A DNA stretch of 64,000 bases from Pectobacterium wasabiae CFBP 3304 (GTDB taxonomy: Bacteria; Pseudomonadota; Gammaproteobacteria; Enterobacterales; Enterobacteriaceae): NCBI RefSeq assembly GCF_001742185.1, contig NZ_CP015750.1:4898001-4962000 (forward strand), read 5' to 3'. The position numbers were made by a program, and so were the translations under genes. Below the pieces are notes generated by a model, which was given only the letters and a program-made list of their open reading frames with translations, ran no database searches and was not told the origin of the DNA. Shown here piece after piece: positions 16,672 through 25,099 of this stretch (position 1 is the first letter of the stretch; each line of letters begins with the position of its first letter).

Positions 16672-17291
16672 AGCCATTGGCACTATTCTGTCGGTTGGTT
16701 ATTATCACAGCACTCAGCGCCTGTTCATCACCTCCGGTGCACTATCACACGCTGCTTGCACCAGCATCACCGACTGCAACCACTGCGCATACCGCTCCCT
16801 TTTTCATTGATGTGCTGCCTGTTGGCGTTCCAGACCAAATTGATACGTCGCAGCTCGTTATTCGGCAAGGTGATAGCGGTGCTGCCGTGCTGGATAACGA
16901 ACGCTGGCTCAGTCCGCTGGGTGAGGAAATCCGCACTGCGCTTTCAGCCGGACTGAAGCAACGTCTCAACACACAGGATATTTCAGGGCTGGTGCGTCCG
17001 GCAGAAACACCGGTAGTCAGAATCCACCTTCAGGTTCGACGATTTGATAGCTGGCCAGGTCAATTGGTAGCCTTTGAGGCCGACTGGAGCCTGAGTGACG
17101 TTGGGGAAGATGAGCGCGCACGTTTGCTCTGTCGCAGCCAGTTTACCGAGCAGGTTGCAGGAAGTGATGCCACTCTGCTACGCGCCCAGCAGCAAATCAT
17201 GGCTCGGTTAGCAGACCAAATCGCAGCAACGGCAATCCGCTGGGTGCCAGAACATAAAGGAACCTGTCTTACACCGCAGCCCCAGCCATAA
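16668..17291 (+). CDS. pqiC: PqiC outer-membrane lipoprotein
   Basis: A 207-residue lipoprotein of the PqiC/YmbA (ABC-type transport auxiliary) family, somewhat longer than E. coli PqiC. The signal ends in the lipobox LSAC at about residue 19, followed by SSPPVHYHTLLAP. Conserved features include VLPVGVPDQIDTSQLVIRQG and NERWLSPLGEEIRTALS. It anchors the PqiB tunnel to the outer membrane. ATG overlaps the pqiB stop. Its last 23 bases overlap the convergent TetR gene. Confidence 0.9.
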   Translation: MKPLALFCRLVIITALSACSSPPVHYHTLLAPASPTATTAHTAPFFIDVLPVGVPDQIDTSQLVIRQGDSGAAVLDNERWLSPLGEEIRTALSAGLKQRLNTQDISGLVRPAETPVVRIHLQVRRFDSWPGQLVAFEADWSLSDVGEDERARLLCRSQFTEQVAGSDATLLRAQQQIMARLADQIAATAIRWVPEHKGTCLTPQPQP

Positions 17292-17883
17292 ACATACTGA
17301 CCGCATCCCCCACTATCGCGCGGATGCGTTCGAGGCTTATTGGCTGTAAATGACGGTGGAATATGCGATCATCGATTTCTGCCGTCAGCAGTGCTAAGAA
17401 TTGCAATGCTCGCACACGTGGATGCGCTGGCTTCAGTTCCTGCCGCGCTATCGCCGCCGCCATCAACTCAGACAGTTTATCGACATTCTCTTTTGGGCCA
17501 GATTCATAAAACAGAGAACCAATATCAGAATGCCCGGCTTCCGCCACCACCATCCGATAAATCGCCATGGCGCTGCTATCGTTGGTTAATACGTACAGAA
17601 TACGCTCACCGAAGCGAGTCAGTTGCACTTCCAGCGTTTCGGACGCCAGTGCCTCTGTCATCAACTCTGCGGTTGCCTCGGAAAGATGCATCGTTGCATG
17701 TTCACGCACGACGGCGGTAAACAGTTCTTCTTTGGTTGAAAAATAACCATACAACGTAGCCTTGGAACCGCCGACCCGCTTTGCCAGCTCATTCATGGTC
17801 GCACGTTCGTAGCCCATTTCCTGAAAAAGCTGCGCCGCCGTTTTAACGATGGCCTCACGACGAGCCTTAGTGCGGACTTTCAT
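17269..17883 (-). CDS. TetR/AcrR-family regulator next to pqi operon
   Basis: A 204-residue TetR repressor: the N-terminal helix-turn-helix REAIVKTAAQLFQEMGYERATMNELAKRVGGSKATLYGYFSTKEEL (about 8-55) is followed by an AefR-like C-terminal domain (ERIRAIVGDAVSMFM). ATG at 17883 is preferred to two in-frame GTG codons just upstream, since AGGAG is five bases before the ATG. The 3' end overlaps pqiC tail-to-tail, an arrangement that may add antisense interference. Control of the pqi genes is possible but not shown by any operator I can see. Confidence 0.88.
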   Translation of the reverse strand: MKVRTKARREAIVKTAAQLFQEMGYERATMNELAKRVGGSKATLYGYFSTKEELFTAVVREHATMHLSEATAELMTEALASETLEVQLTRFGERILYVLTNDSSAMAIYRMVVAEAGHSDIGSLFYESGPKENVDKLSELMAAAIARQELKPAHPRVRALQFLALLTAEIDDRIFHRHLQPISLERIRAIVGDAVSMFMAGAAV

Positions 17884-18428
17884 CACCACTCCTGCCAGCC
17901 GATGCTGACGAGCAAAATAGGATTCGATATAGCAATATTATCAAAACATTAGCTTCGCCGCCGCCTCTTTACATAAGACCACATTACTGTCGGTAAAATG
18001 CGACGAAAAACGGGAAAAACGCGATAATGAACATCAAAGGATGATGGGGGTTGATAAGCTAAAACGGATTATTTACTATCCCGCTCCGAATGCAGAAATG
18101 TCCTAGTCGCAGGAACGCAAGCGTATGGGCGATTTGAGTATGGCGAGAGAACTGTTTTTAGGGCGCGTGACTTAACACCACACACCCTAAATTCAGTAAA
18201 CAGAATAGGAGCAAAACTATGGGTAATTCCCTGGGTTGGCAAATCAATTTGTAACAATTTTTTTTTAAAATTTACTGTCTTAACTTTTTTATAAATTGTC
18301 CTATTCATGAAAAAATTATAAGTGATATCATGGGGTAACAGTAGTTAGACTTAGGTATAGGTTCGGGCTATACTTTTATGTTCCTGTCAATACGATAGGT
18401 ATATTCTCGCTTTTATTGAGGTCGTTAC
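17884..18428. other. AT-rich intergenic region before quorum-sensing receptor
   Basis: This 545-base stretch separates two divergent regulator genes. It becomes strongly AT-rich after about 18240. A minus-strand frame at 18069-18308 has no credible start site. The only structure noted is the inverted repeat at 18355-18373 and a TGATATCA palindrome at 18333-18340. Confidence 0.4.
18355..18373. promoter_or_regulatory. lux-box-like inverted repeat
   Basis: GTATAG (18355-18360) and CTATAC (18368-18373) are perfect inverted repeats separated by seven bases, giving a 19-base element about 56 bases before the LuxR-type receptor gene. Size and position fit an autoregulatory lux-type box. The sequence departs from the canonical ACCTGTAGGATCGTACAGGT, so this is a candidate only. 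Confidence 0.4.
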
Positions 18429-19166
18429 ATGTCTGTATTTTGCTCTGATAATGAAATTATCAATAACACGATAAAAACCTATCTCAGCCGAAAGCTAAAA
18501 CAGTATGGCGATCTGAAATACGCCTACATGATCATGAACAAGAAAAACCCATCGCAGGTTGTGATCATTTCAAATTACCCGCAAGAATGGGTTAATACGT
18601 ATAAAGAAAATAACTATCAGCATATCGATCCCGTTATTTTAACGGCGATCAATAAAGTATCACCATTCTCTTGGGAAGATAATATTGTTATTAATTCCAA
18701 ACTGAAATTCTCCAAGATTTTTAATCTATCAAAAGAATACGATATTGTTAATGGTTACACTTTTGTCTTGCATGACAACAATAACAATCTGGCTGCGTTA
18801 TCGATTATGTTTGAAGAAAATGCGCTAATGGATATGGAAAATATTGTTGAAAAAAACAAAGACAAATTACAAATGCTGCTTATTGTCATTCATGAAAAAA
18901 TCACTACGCTTTATAAAGAGATAACGCAAACCCCACAGAGCAAAAAGCAAAGCGATAAAGAGATATTTTCTCAGCGTGAAAACGAAATTCTCTACTGGGC
19001 CAGTATGGGGAAGACCTATCCGGAAATTGCGCTAATTTTGGGTATAAAGATTAGCACCGTGAAATTTCATATCGGTAATGTGGTAAAAAAACTCGGTGTT
19101 CTCAATGCCAAGCATGCCATCAGACTGGGCGTGGAATTACAGCTCATCAAGCCAGAACCACTATAG
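18429..19166 (+). CDS. expR2: ExpR/VirR-type LuxR quorum-sensing receptor
   Basis: A 245-residue LuxR-family regulator. The acyl-homoserine-lactone-binding domain spans about 15-165, with the conserved [24 protein letters not shown] and NGYTFVLHD. The GerE-type helix-turn-helix is [20 protein letters not shown] through [23 protein letters not shown] (about 178-235). It closely resembles Pectobacterium ExpR/VirR as I remember them. Members of this group are unusual: they bind DNA without ligand, activate rsmA, and are released by the signal. No luxI gene adjoins it, so it is a solo receptor, best matching the ExpR2/VirR paralogue. The gene is clearly AT-richer than its neighbours. Confidence 0.85.
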   Translation: MSVFCSDNEIINNTIKTYLSRKLKQYGDLKYAYMIMNKKNPSQVVIISNYPQEWVNTYKENNYQHIDPVILTAINKVSPFSWEDNIVINSKLKFSKIFNLSKEYDIVNGYTFVLHDNNNNLAALSIMFEENALMDMENIVEKNKDKLQMLLIVIHEKITTLYKEITQTPQSKKQSDKEIFSQRENEILYWASMGKTYPEIALILGIKISTVKFHIGNVVKKLGVLNAKHAIRLGVELQLIKPEPL

Positions 19167-19478
19167 CCATCATCACGTCTATTTCACGTTGTTGGAATAG
19201 ACGATTGTACGTTCGTTCTACTGCGCGTGATAACATCCTCCCGTAATACATAATTCATTATGTGTTCCCTGCCGAGGTAATTCTCTGCCATTCCAGCGGG
19301 TCATATCTCCTTACTGCCCATTCCTCTGCCGCTTATTCACCTTACAATCCGTTACCGATTAGGCTTTCGCCTTTTACCGCAGAGTCATATTAATGACATC
19401 GCCCCTGCTCCATACTGAACATCGCTACTTTCGCATGCTCCGTTTACCCTGATATCTTGCACCAACCGGAGATCTGTC
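19167..19478. other. Intergenic region with stem-loop after quorum-sensing receptor
   Basis: CGTCTATTTC (19176-19185) pairs with GGAATAGACG (19194-19203) around an eight-base loop, ten bases after the receptor stop; no T-run follows. The rest of this 312-base gap shows no gene. Confidence 0.4.
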
Positions 19479-20237
19479 ATGAAACGAAACACGATCCTGC
19501 TCTTCACGATTTCTGCCATCGTTTTACTCACAGCAGCCACGGCAATAGGGTGGAAGGTTGTCCGGGGAAATAGCAATGCGCTGTGGGAAATCGTCAGCGG
19601 ACAGTGCGTGCCAAACCAGCAGCGCAGCGGCAATCCAGCCCCCTGTCTGGAAGTTAACCTAGCGGATGGCTATGTGCTTTTTGATGACAGAAACGGCCCC
19701 TATCACGATCTGCTGCTCCCAATGGATAAAATTAGTGGCATCGAAAGCCCTGAACTCTTGCAGCAAAACACGCCTAATTTTTTCATGCAGGCGTGGGATC
19801 GCCGCGGCCACCTTTCACGCGAGGTGGGCAAACCCATCAAAGATGATTATCTCTCGCTGGCAATTAACTCGCGCTATGGCCGCACGCAAAACCAACTGCA
19901 TATCCACATTGCCTGCCTGCGTCCAGAGGTTTATCACACGCTGAATCAGCAGTTCCCAATACTCTCTGCCGACTGGAAACCGCTACCCGTGAAAATTAAC
20001 GGGCATGTCTATCTGGCAAAAATGATCACGGCGAATGAACTGACGCAAAGCAATCCGTTCAAAACATTAGATCGTTACGCGCAGCAGCGGAACGAATCGA
20101 TCGGCAAATACGGTCTTGCGATGGTTTCCACACCGACAGGCGACAAGGTGCTACTCGCCAGCAGCCTTGACGTGTTCAATATGAGTCTCGGCTCTGTGGA
20201 AGAAATTCAGGATTTTTCCTGTGCGCTGGCAAAATAA
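19479..20237 (+). CDS. cdh: CDP-diacylglycerol pyrophosphatase
   Basis: A 252-residue inner-membrane hydrolase that splits CDP-diacylglycerol into CMP and phosphatidic acid. An N-terminal membrane segment (about 7-27) precedes the catalytic region. The histidine-triad-like motif QLHIHIACLRP follows LAINSRYGRTQN. Cysteines in VSGQCVPNQQ and APCLEVN are conserved with E. coli Cdh (251 residues), and the overall match to my memory of that protein is strong through the C-terminus (EEIQDFSC). It is a single gene; GGAG precedes the ATG. Confidence 0.93.
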   Translation: MKRNTILLFTISAIVLLTAATAIGWKVVRGNSNALWEIVSGQCVPNQQRSGNPAPCLEVNLADGYVLFDDRNGPYHDLLLPMDKISGIESPELLQQNTPNFFMQAWDRRGHLSREVGKPIKDDYLSLAINSRYGRTQNQLHIHIACLRPEVYHTLNQQFPILSADWKPLPVKINGHVYLAKMITANELTQSNPFKTLDRYAQQRNESIGKYGLAMVSTPTGDKVLLASSLDVFNMSLGSVEEIQDFSCALAK

Positions 20238-20382
20238 CCACTGACCGCGCCAGACGGCGGTCTCCGCTTGCTGAAGGCCCATAGCAATCAATTCGCTATA
20301 ACTTATGAATTTTTGTTCATTGCGTTGTTATCCGACCTCCGCCTAAAAAGTGGGGAAAATCGATACGGTAGGTAGCTGCAAC

Positions 20383-21321
20383 ATGCATCTGGATTTACGG
20401 CAATTACGCAATTTTCTTGCACTGGCCGAACAGGGGAGTTTTGTACAGGCCGCAGAAGCGGTCTGTCTGTCGCAATCAGCGTTCAGCCGCAGCATTCAAG
20501 CGTTAGAACAAACGGTGGGACACCCGCTTATCGATCGTCAGAGCCGACGCTTTGCGCTGACGTGGCAAGGCAATACGCTGCTGCCGTTTGCACGGCGCAT
20601 GCAGGAGCTTTCCTGGGAATTGATGACCGACATGCGGCAAATCAGCGAGGCGCAGGAGGGCGAACTGACGTTTGGCTGTGGCCCCGCGCCGTCTACCACG
20701 CTTATCCCCAAGGCCATAGCACATTTCCATGCACTACGGCCGCGTGCCAAGGTCACTTACAGCGTGGATAATTGGCAATCCCTGCGCGAGCGGTTGCTGG
20801 CCGACGAGTGGCCTTTTATTGTTGCAGATACCTGGCAGGCTGAAATGGAAACCGGCCTCCATGTGCAACCATTAAGCCCACAGCGCTGCTTTTTCATCTG
20901 CCATTCCTCACATCCGCTAGCCCAGCAGGCAAATGTGACACCGGACGACCTCCTGCGCTTTCCGCTCGCCTCGCCTTTTATGCCTGTCGGCATGCGCAAA
21001 ATTCTGGCCTCCCTGACGCGTCAACCCGACTATCGCCCACAGATTCAGTGTGATCATATCTATTCTGTCTTCAGCATCCTACGGCACACGCAGGCCATCA
21101 GCTTCGCCAGCGAGGATGGCTTTGCGCTAGGGCGATTAAGCCATCAGTTGGTCGAAATTCCGCTGACGGGCACCCCGCAGGAATGGGGACACATGCAAAC
21201 CCGCTTCGGGATTGTCACCTGTTTGCAAAGAACGCTGCCGCCGCTGGCCGAACTGATGATCGAAACCCTACTGGCGCAAGACAGGCTGCGCTCACCCGTT
21301 CCTGCATTGCCGACCCTGTGA
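20383..21321 (+). CDS. LysR-family regulator beside sulfonate transport genes
   Basis: A 312-residue LysR regulator. The helix-turn-helix is LRQLRNFLALAEQGSFVQAAEAVCLSQSAFSRSIQALE (3-40), followed by a substrate-binding-like effector domain. ATG at 20383 is chosen over GTG at 20350 because the conserved N-terminus starts there. It is convergent with the sulfonate-type binding protein gene (11 bases between stops) and probably regulates the adjacent transport and arylsulfotransferase genes, as LysR regulators do for ssu, tau and ats loci. It is not the CysB/Cbl type. Confidence 0.87.
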   Translation: MHLDLRQLRNFLALAEQGSFVQAAEAVCLSQSAFSRSIQALEQTVGHPLIDRQSRRFALTWQGNTLLPFARRMQELSWELMTDMRQISEAQEGELTFGCGPAPSTTLIPKAIAHFHALRPRAKVTYSVDNWQSLRERLLADEWPFIVADTWQAEMETGLHVQPLSPQRCFFICHSSHPLAQQANVTPDDLLRFPLASPFMPVGMRKILASLTRQPDYRPQIQCDHIYSVFSILRHTQAISFASEDGFALGRLSHQLVEIPLTGTPQEWGHMQTRFGIVTCLQRTLPPLAELMIETLLAQDRLRSPVPALPTL

Positions 21322-21331
21322 GCGCTCATGA

Positions 21332-22462
21332 TTATTTCGTAGAGTTACCGCTGGCGTCATACACCGGCCAATTTGACTCCAGCCCCTTGGCCTTCAATGC
21401 CCGATCGGCGAACTCGCCAGCAAACCAATCGCTGGCTGAAAACGTGTTGCGAATCAGCCCCACCGCTTTCGCTCGCTCAATGCTGTCCTGCAAACTGCTG
21501 AGCAAAAATGGATCGAGGCGTGGCGAGCTTTGAAACGGAAGATCTTCCGCTTTCAGTTCTTCCTGAAAGATTGCCTGCGGTATCTGGCTCTGTTCGGACA
21601 TCAGTGCAGTGTATTCTGGCAGGTGCTGCGCATCGCCGATCCATTGCGCATTATCCACCAGTACATTCACCAGTTGCTGCGTCGTGCCCGGATAGCGATC
21701 GATAAAATCCTGCGTCGCCAGCACCGCAGCCTGCGTGGTATTCGCCCAGCCCAGCGCCCGGCTGGTGGTGACAATATTGATGCCCTGCTTACGCAGCGCC
21801 AGCAGAGAGACACCGCCCCACACCGCATCCACACGTCTGGCGGCCAGAGCGGCTTTGCCCGCTGTCCAGTCCAGGTTGATGACCCGTACATCACGTTCAT
21901 TCAACCCAGCGCTTTTAATCGCACGTTCAAACGACAGTTGATCGGCCGTTCCTTTGTAGACTGCAATCCGCTTGCCGCGTAAATCCTCAATGCGCTGAAT
22001 ACCCGATTCCGGTGTCGCCGCCAGATAAGAATTAGAACCGCGCGATCCCACCAGCACCCGCGTCGGCAGACCGCCTGCTCGGCCAATAATGGCGGCGAGA
22101 TCGCCCAGATACACCACGTCCAATTGCTTGTTTGCCAGCGCTTCATTCACCGCTGGCCCTGCGCCTTTAAAGAACAACCACTGAATTTTGATGCCCTGCG
22201 GCTCAAACTCCTTCTCCAACTGTTTTTGAATATGTGCCAGCCCCAACGGTCCGCGGATAAAGGGCTTACTACCCGCGCTTTGATCTGGCAAACCGATACG
22301 AATTTCCGTCGGCTTCTGTGCATCCGGCGTTACACCATCATCTGCCTGCACCGTAGAAACCAGCGCGGCGCTCATCAATAACGTCATGCCAAGAATCTTA
22401 TTCATTCCCAGCCGCCAGCGAGAATAATGGGTTATCAACTCTAAAGGGGTAACATGCTGCAT
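21332..22462 (-). CDS. Sulfonate/sulfate-ester ABC binding protein (SsuA-like)
   Basis: A 376-residue periplasmic binding protein of the NMT1/SsuA family. ATG at 22462 follows GAGGAAAA and gives an extended signal peptide ending SAALVSTVQA-DD. Family features include IRIGLPDQSAGSKPF, NEALANKQLDVVYLGDLAAIIG, EDLRGKRIAVYKGTADQ and LDWTAGKAALAARRVDAVWGG. It would deliver an organosulfur compound to the double permease encoded divergently from 22700. The unusually long pre-signal stretch (about 19 residues before MNKILG) could instead mean a start at ATG 22405. Confidence 0.85.
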   Translation of the reverse strand: MQHVTPLELITHYSRWRLGMNKILGMTLLMSAALVSTVQADDGVTPDAQKPTEIRIGLPDQSAGSKPFIRGPLGLAHIQKQLEKEFEPQGIKIQWLFFKGAGPAVNEALANKQLDVVYLGDLAAIIGRAGGLPTRVLVGSRGSNSYLAATPESGIQRIEDLRGKRIAVYKGTADQLSFERAIKSAGLNERDVRVINLDWTAGKAALAARRVDAVWGGVSLLALRKQGINIVTTSRALGWANTTQAAVLATQDFIDRYPGTTQQLVNVLVDNAQWIGDAQHLPEYTALMSEQSQIPQAIFQEELKAEDLPFQSSPRLDPFLLSSLQDSIERAKAVGLIRNTFSASDWFAGEFADRALKAKGLESNWPVYDASGNSTK

Positions 22463-22699
22463 ACGGTTTTCCTCAATAATCCGTTTTATCTGCCATGAAA
22501 CTAGCGAACCGTCGGCGTCAGGCTTAAATAACATTTACAGGTTTATTCAGCGGAAAAAAGCATAAATCAGCGCTGACGGGCTTGGGCTACGCGTATGCAT
22601 TTATTGCACGACGGCCATCGCTTTATTGCATTGGCATTCAACATCGAAACCTGTTTTTTATTCCTTATCCATCCAACAGTGATGCTTTCGTGGAATAAA

Positions 22700-24277
22700 A
22701 TGAATAAGTCGATAGTGCTGAAAAAAACCATGATCGTCTGGCCTTCGCTGCCGATAGCGCTGGCCTATCCGTTCGTCGTGCCGCTGGCGTTGCTGGCACT
22801 GTGGTATATCAGTAGCGACTACGGTTGGATGCCCGCCCAGATTCTCCCTGCCCCCCATATTGTCGCCAACACCGCCATCGAACTTTGGCACAACGACCTC
22901 CTGTCACAGCTCTTTATCAGTCTGCAACGCTTAGCGAGCGGCCTGCTGGCCGGTTTACTCGCAGGAACCTTACTTGGCGCACTGATAGGGGCATCACGAC
23001 GCGCCGAACACCTGCTGCACCCAACGGTATACGTGCTGGCACAGATCCCAACGCTGGGGTGGATACCCCTGTTTATGGTGCTATTCGGTATTGATGATGG
23101 CCTGAAGCTGGCGGTTATTATCAAGGCCGTGATTATTCCCGTGACGCTGCATACGCAAACGGGCGTGCGTAATGTGCCGCATGCGCTACAGGAAGTCGCG
23201 CGCACTCTGCGCCTACCGTGGCATCAGCGCCTCATCAAATTAACACTGCCCGCCGCATTCCCGACCTGGCTCACTGGCTTGCGGCTCGCACTCTCACAGG
23301 CGTGGGTATCGCTGATCGTGGTCGAACTGCTGGCGTCATCTCAGGGGATTGGCTACCTGCTGGTGTGGGGACGTCAGCTATTTCAGCTAGACATCGTGTT
23401 TGTCTGCATCGCCACCATCGGACTGGCAGGGCTGGCGATGGAGTGGTTGATTAACCAACTGGATCGCCGTCTGGTCTTCTGGCCGCATCCACCAATCAGC
23501 CGCTTAACTACGGCACCGTCTCGCCGCCTATCGGCGCTGGCTTTACCCTTTCTGCTTCTGTTGTTCTGGCAGCAGGCCAGCCGCTTTGCCTGGATCGATC
23601 CGCTCTTGCTTCCTCCGCCCGCCGACGTGTGGCACATGCTGCTACAAGGCATTCGCGACGGTTCACTTACCGAGGCAATGCAGGCCAGTCTGACCCGCAC
23701 GCTCGCCGGTGCGCTATGCGGCATTGTTGTAGGCCTCGTGTGCGGCATCCTGCTGGGGCTGAACGCCACCAGCGACGCCCTCTTCACGCCGACTATCGCG
23801 ACGCTGCGCCAAATTGCGCTGTTTGCCTGGCTGCCGCTGCTGACCGCCTGGGTCGGTAACGATGAAACGGGAAAAATCACGTTTGTCGCACTCGCCTCCT
23901 TCTTTCCGATGCTGGTGGCCAGCCATCGCGGTATTCGCCAACGTTCACAGGCATTACAGGAAGTCGCTCACGTGTTGCAGCTCCGTTTATCGACCCGTCT
24001 GCGAGTATTAATCCTGCCGGGCGCAGCGCCTGCGATCTTTGCGGGTTTACGCCTGTCGCTGATTTATGCCTGGCTTGGCACCATCGGCGCAGAATATTTC
24101 ATGTCATCAGGCACCGGAATCGGCAGCCTGATGATCAACGCTCAGCAGTTGCTGGACATGCCCCTGATTATCAGCGGCATGCTATTGATTGGGTTAACAG
24201 GTGCGGTACTCGATCGCATCGGACTCGCTCTGGAACAGCGGATGACGCGCTGGCGTTCCGCAGGAGAAATCGTATGA
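22700..24277 (+). CDS. Fused double ABC permease, SsuC-like
   Basis: A 525-residue inner-membrane protein containing two complete SsuC/TauC-type permease domains in tandem, each about 250 residues. The first carries its EAA loop at ALQEVARTLRLPWHQRLIKLTLPAAFP, the second at ALQEVAHVLQLRLSTRLRVLILPGAAP. Typical sulfonate permeases are single-domain and homodimerise, so fusion would fix a heterologous pair. ATG at 22700 follows GGAATAAA; in-frame codons extend upstream to 22595 without a good start. ATGA overlap couples it to the ATPase. The binding protein is encoded divergently. Confidence 0.87.
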   Translation: MNKSIVLKKTMIVWPSLPIALAYPFVVPLALLALWYISSDYGWMPAQILPAPHIVANTAIELWHNDLLSQLFISLQRLASGLLAGLLAGTLLGALIGASRRAEHLLHPTVYVLAQIPTLGWIPLFMVLFGIDDGLKLAVIIKAVIIPVTLHTQTGVRNVPHALQEVARTLRLPWHQRLIKLTLPAAFPTWLTGLRLALSQAWVSLIVVELLASSQGIGYLLVWGRQLFQLDIVFVCIATIGLAGLAMEWLINQLDRRLVFWPHPPISRLTTAPSRRLSALALPFLLLLFWQQASRFAWIDPLLLPPPADVWHMLLQGIRDGSLTEAMQASLTRTLAGALCGIVVGLVCGILLGLNATSDALFTPTIATLRQIALFAWLPLLTAWVGNDETGKITFVALASFFPMLVASHRGIRQRSQALQEVAHVLQLRLSTRLRVLILPGAAPAIFAGLRLSLIYAWLGTIGAEYFMSSGTGIGSLMINAQQLLDMPLIISGMLLIGLTGAVLDRIGLALEQRMTRWRSAGEIV

Positions 24278-25083
24278 CATCCCCTTCCCTTGATGTGTCA
24301 CCGCCAGTGGTGCAGTTCGACCATCTACGCAAACAGTTTCGTGTACAAGGCGAACCGCTGACGATAATCGATGATTTTTCCCTGTCGATTCACAGCGGTG
24401 AACTGGTGGCGATTGTCGGCAGCAGCGGCTGCGGCAAATCCACCCTACTGCGCATGCTGGTCGGATTAGACAACGACTACCAGGGGCGCGTACTGGTTGA
24501 AGGCAAAACCGTTCGTGGTATCGGACGTGAACGCGGCATGGTATTTCAGGAACCGCGTTTGTTTCCGTGGCTGACGGTGCGGCAAAACATCGCACTCGGG
24601 CTGGCGAATGAGTCAATCAGCGAAAAAGAGCGAAAACGCCTGATCGACCATTTTATTCAGTTAGTGCATTTGCAAGATTTTTCCAACGCCCTGCCCGCCC
24701 AGCTTTCCGGTGGCATGGCGCAGCGCGTGGCCATCGCACGCGGGCTCGTCGCCAATCCACGCATCCTGATGCTGGATGAGCCTTTTGGTGCACTAGATGC
24801 CCTGACCCGCCAACAGATGCAGCAGGAATTGCGTCGTATTCATCAGGCGGAAGGCACCACTACCCTACTCGTGACGCACGACGTCGAAGAAGCCGTCTAC
24901 CTCGCCGACCGCGTCGTCGTACTGGCACCACGGCCGGGGCGTATCCGCCAGATTGCAACCATTTCGCTGCCGCATCCGCGCCAGCGTGATAGCCAAAACT
25001 TTCACCAACAGTGCAGCGATCTGCTCGCACTGCTGACGCAGCCAGCCGATACGGCGGCCATCCCTTCTTCTCTGAACACGTAA
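24274..25083 (+). CDS. Sulfonate-type ABC transporter ATPase (SsuB-like)
   Basis: A 269-residue ATPase. Walker A is GSSGCGKSTLL, Q-loop MVFQEPRLFPWL, signature LSGGMAQRVAIARGL, Walker B ILMLDEPFGALD, switch histidine in LLVTHDVEEAVYLADR. The FPWLTV segment and the THDVEEA segment are characteristic of the nitrate/taurine/sulfonate class. It energises the fused permease upstream and is followed after 16 bases by the arylsulfotransferase-like gene. Confidence 0.92.
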   Translation: MTSPSLDVSPPVVQFDHLRKQFRVQGEPLTIIDDFSLSIHSGELVAIVGSSGCGKSTLLRMLVGLDNDYQGRVLVEGKTVRGIGRERGMVFQEPRLFPWLTVRQNIALGLANESISEKERKRLIDHFIQLVHLQDFSNALPAQLSGGMAQRVAIARGLVANPRILMLDEPFGALDALTRQQMQQELRRIHQAEGTTTLLVTHDVEEAVYLADRVVVLAPRPGRIRQIATISLPHPRQRDSQNFHQQCSDLLALLTQPADTAAIPSSLNT

Positions 25084-25099
25084 ATACTGGAGCACCATT

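Noticed and set aside
18069..18308. Minus-strand frame of 79 codons before the quorum-sensing receptor
   Set aside because: It crosses a very AT-rich promoter region, has no start signal and an unnatural composition.
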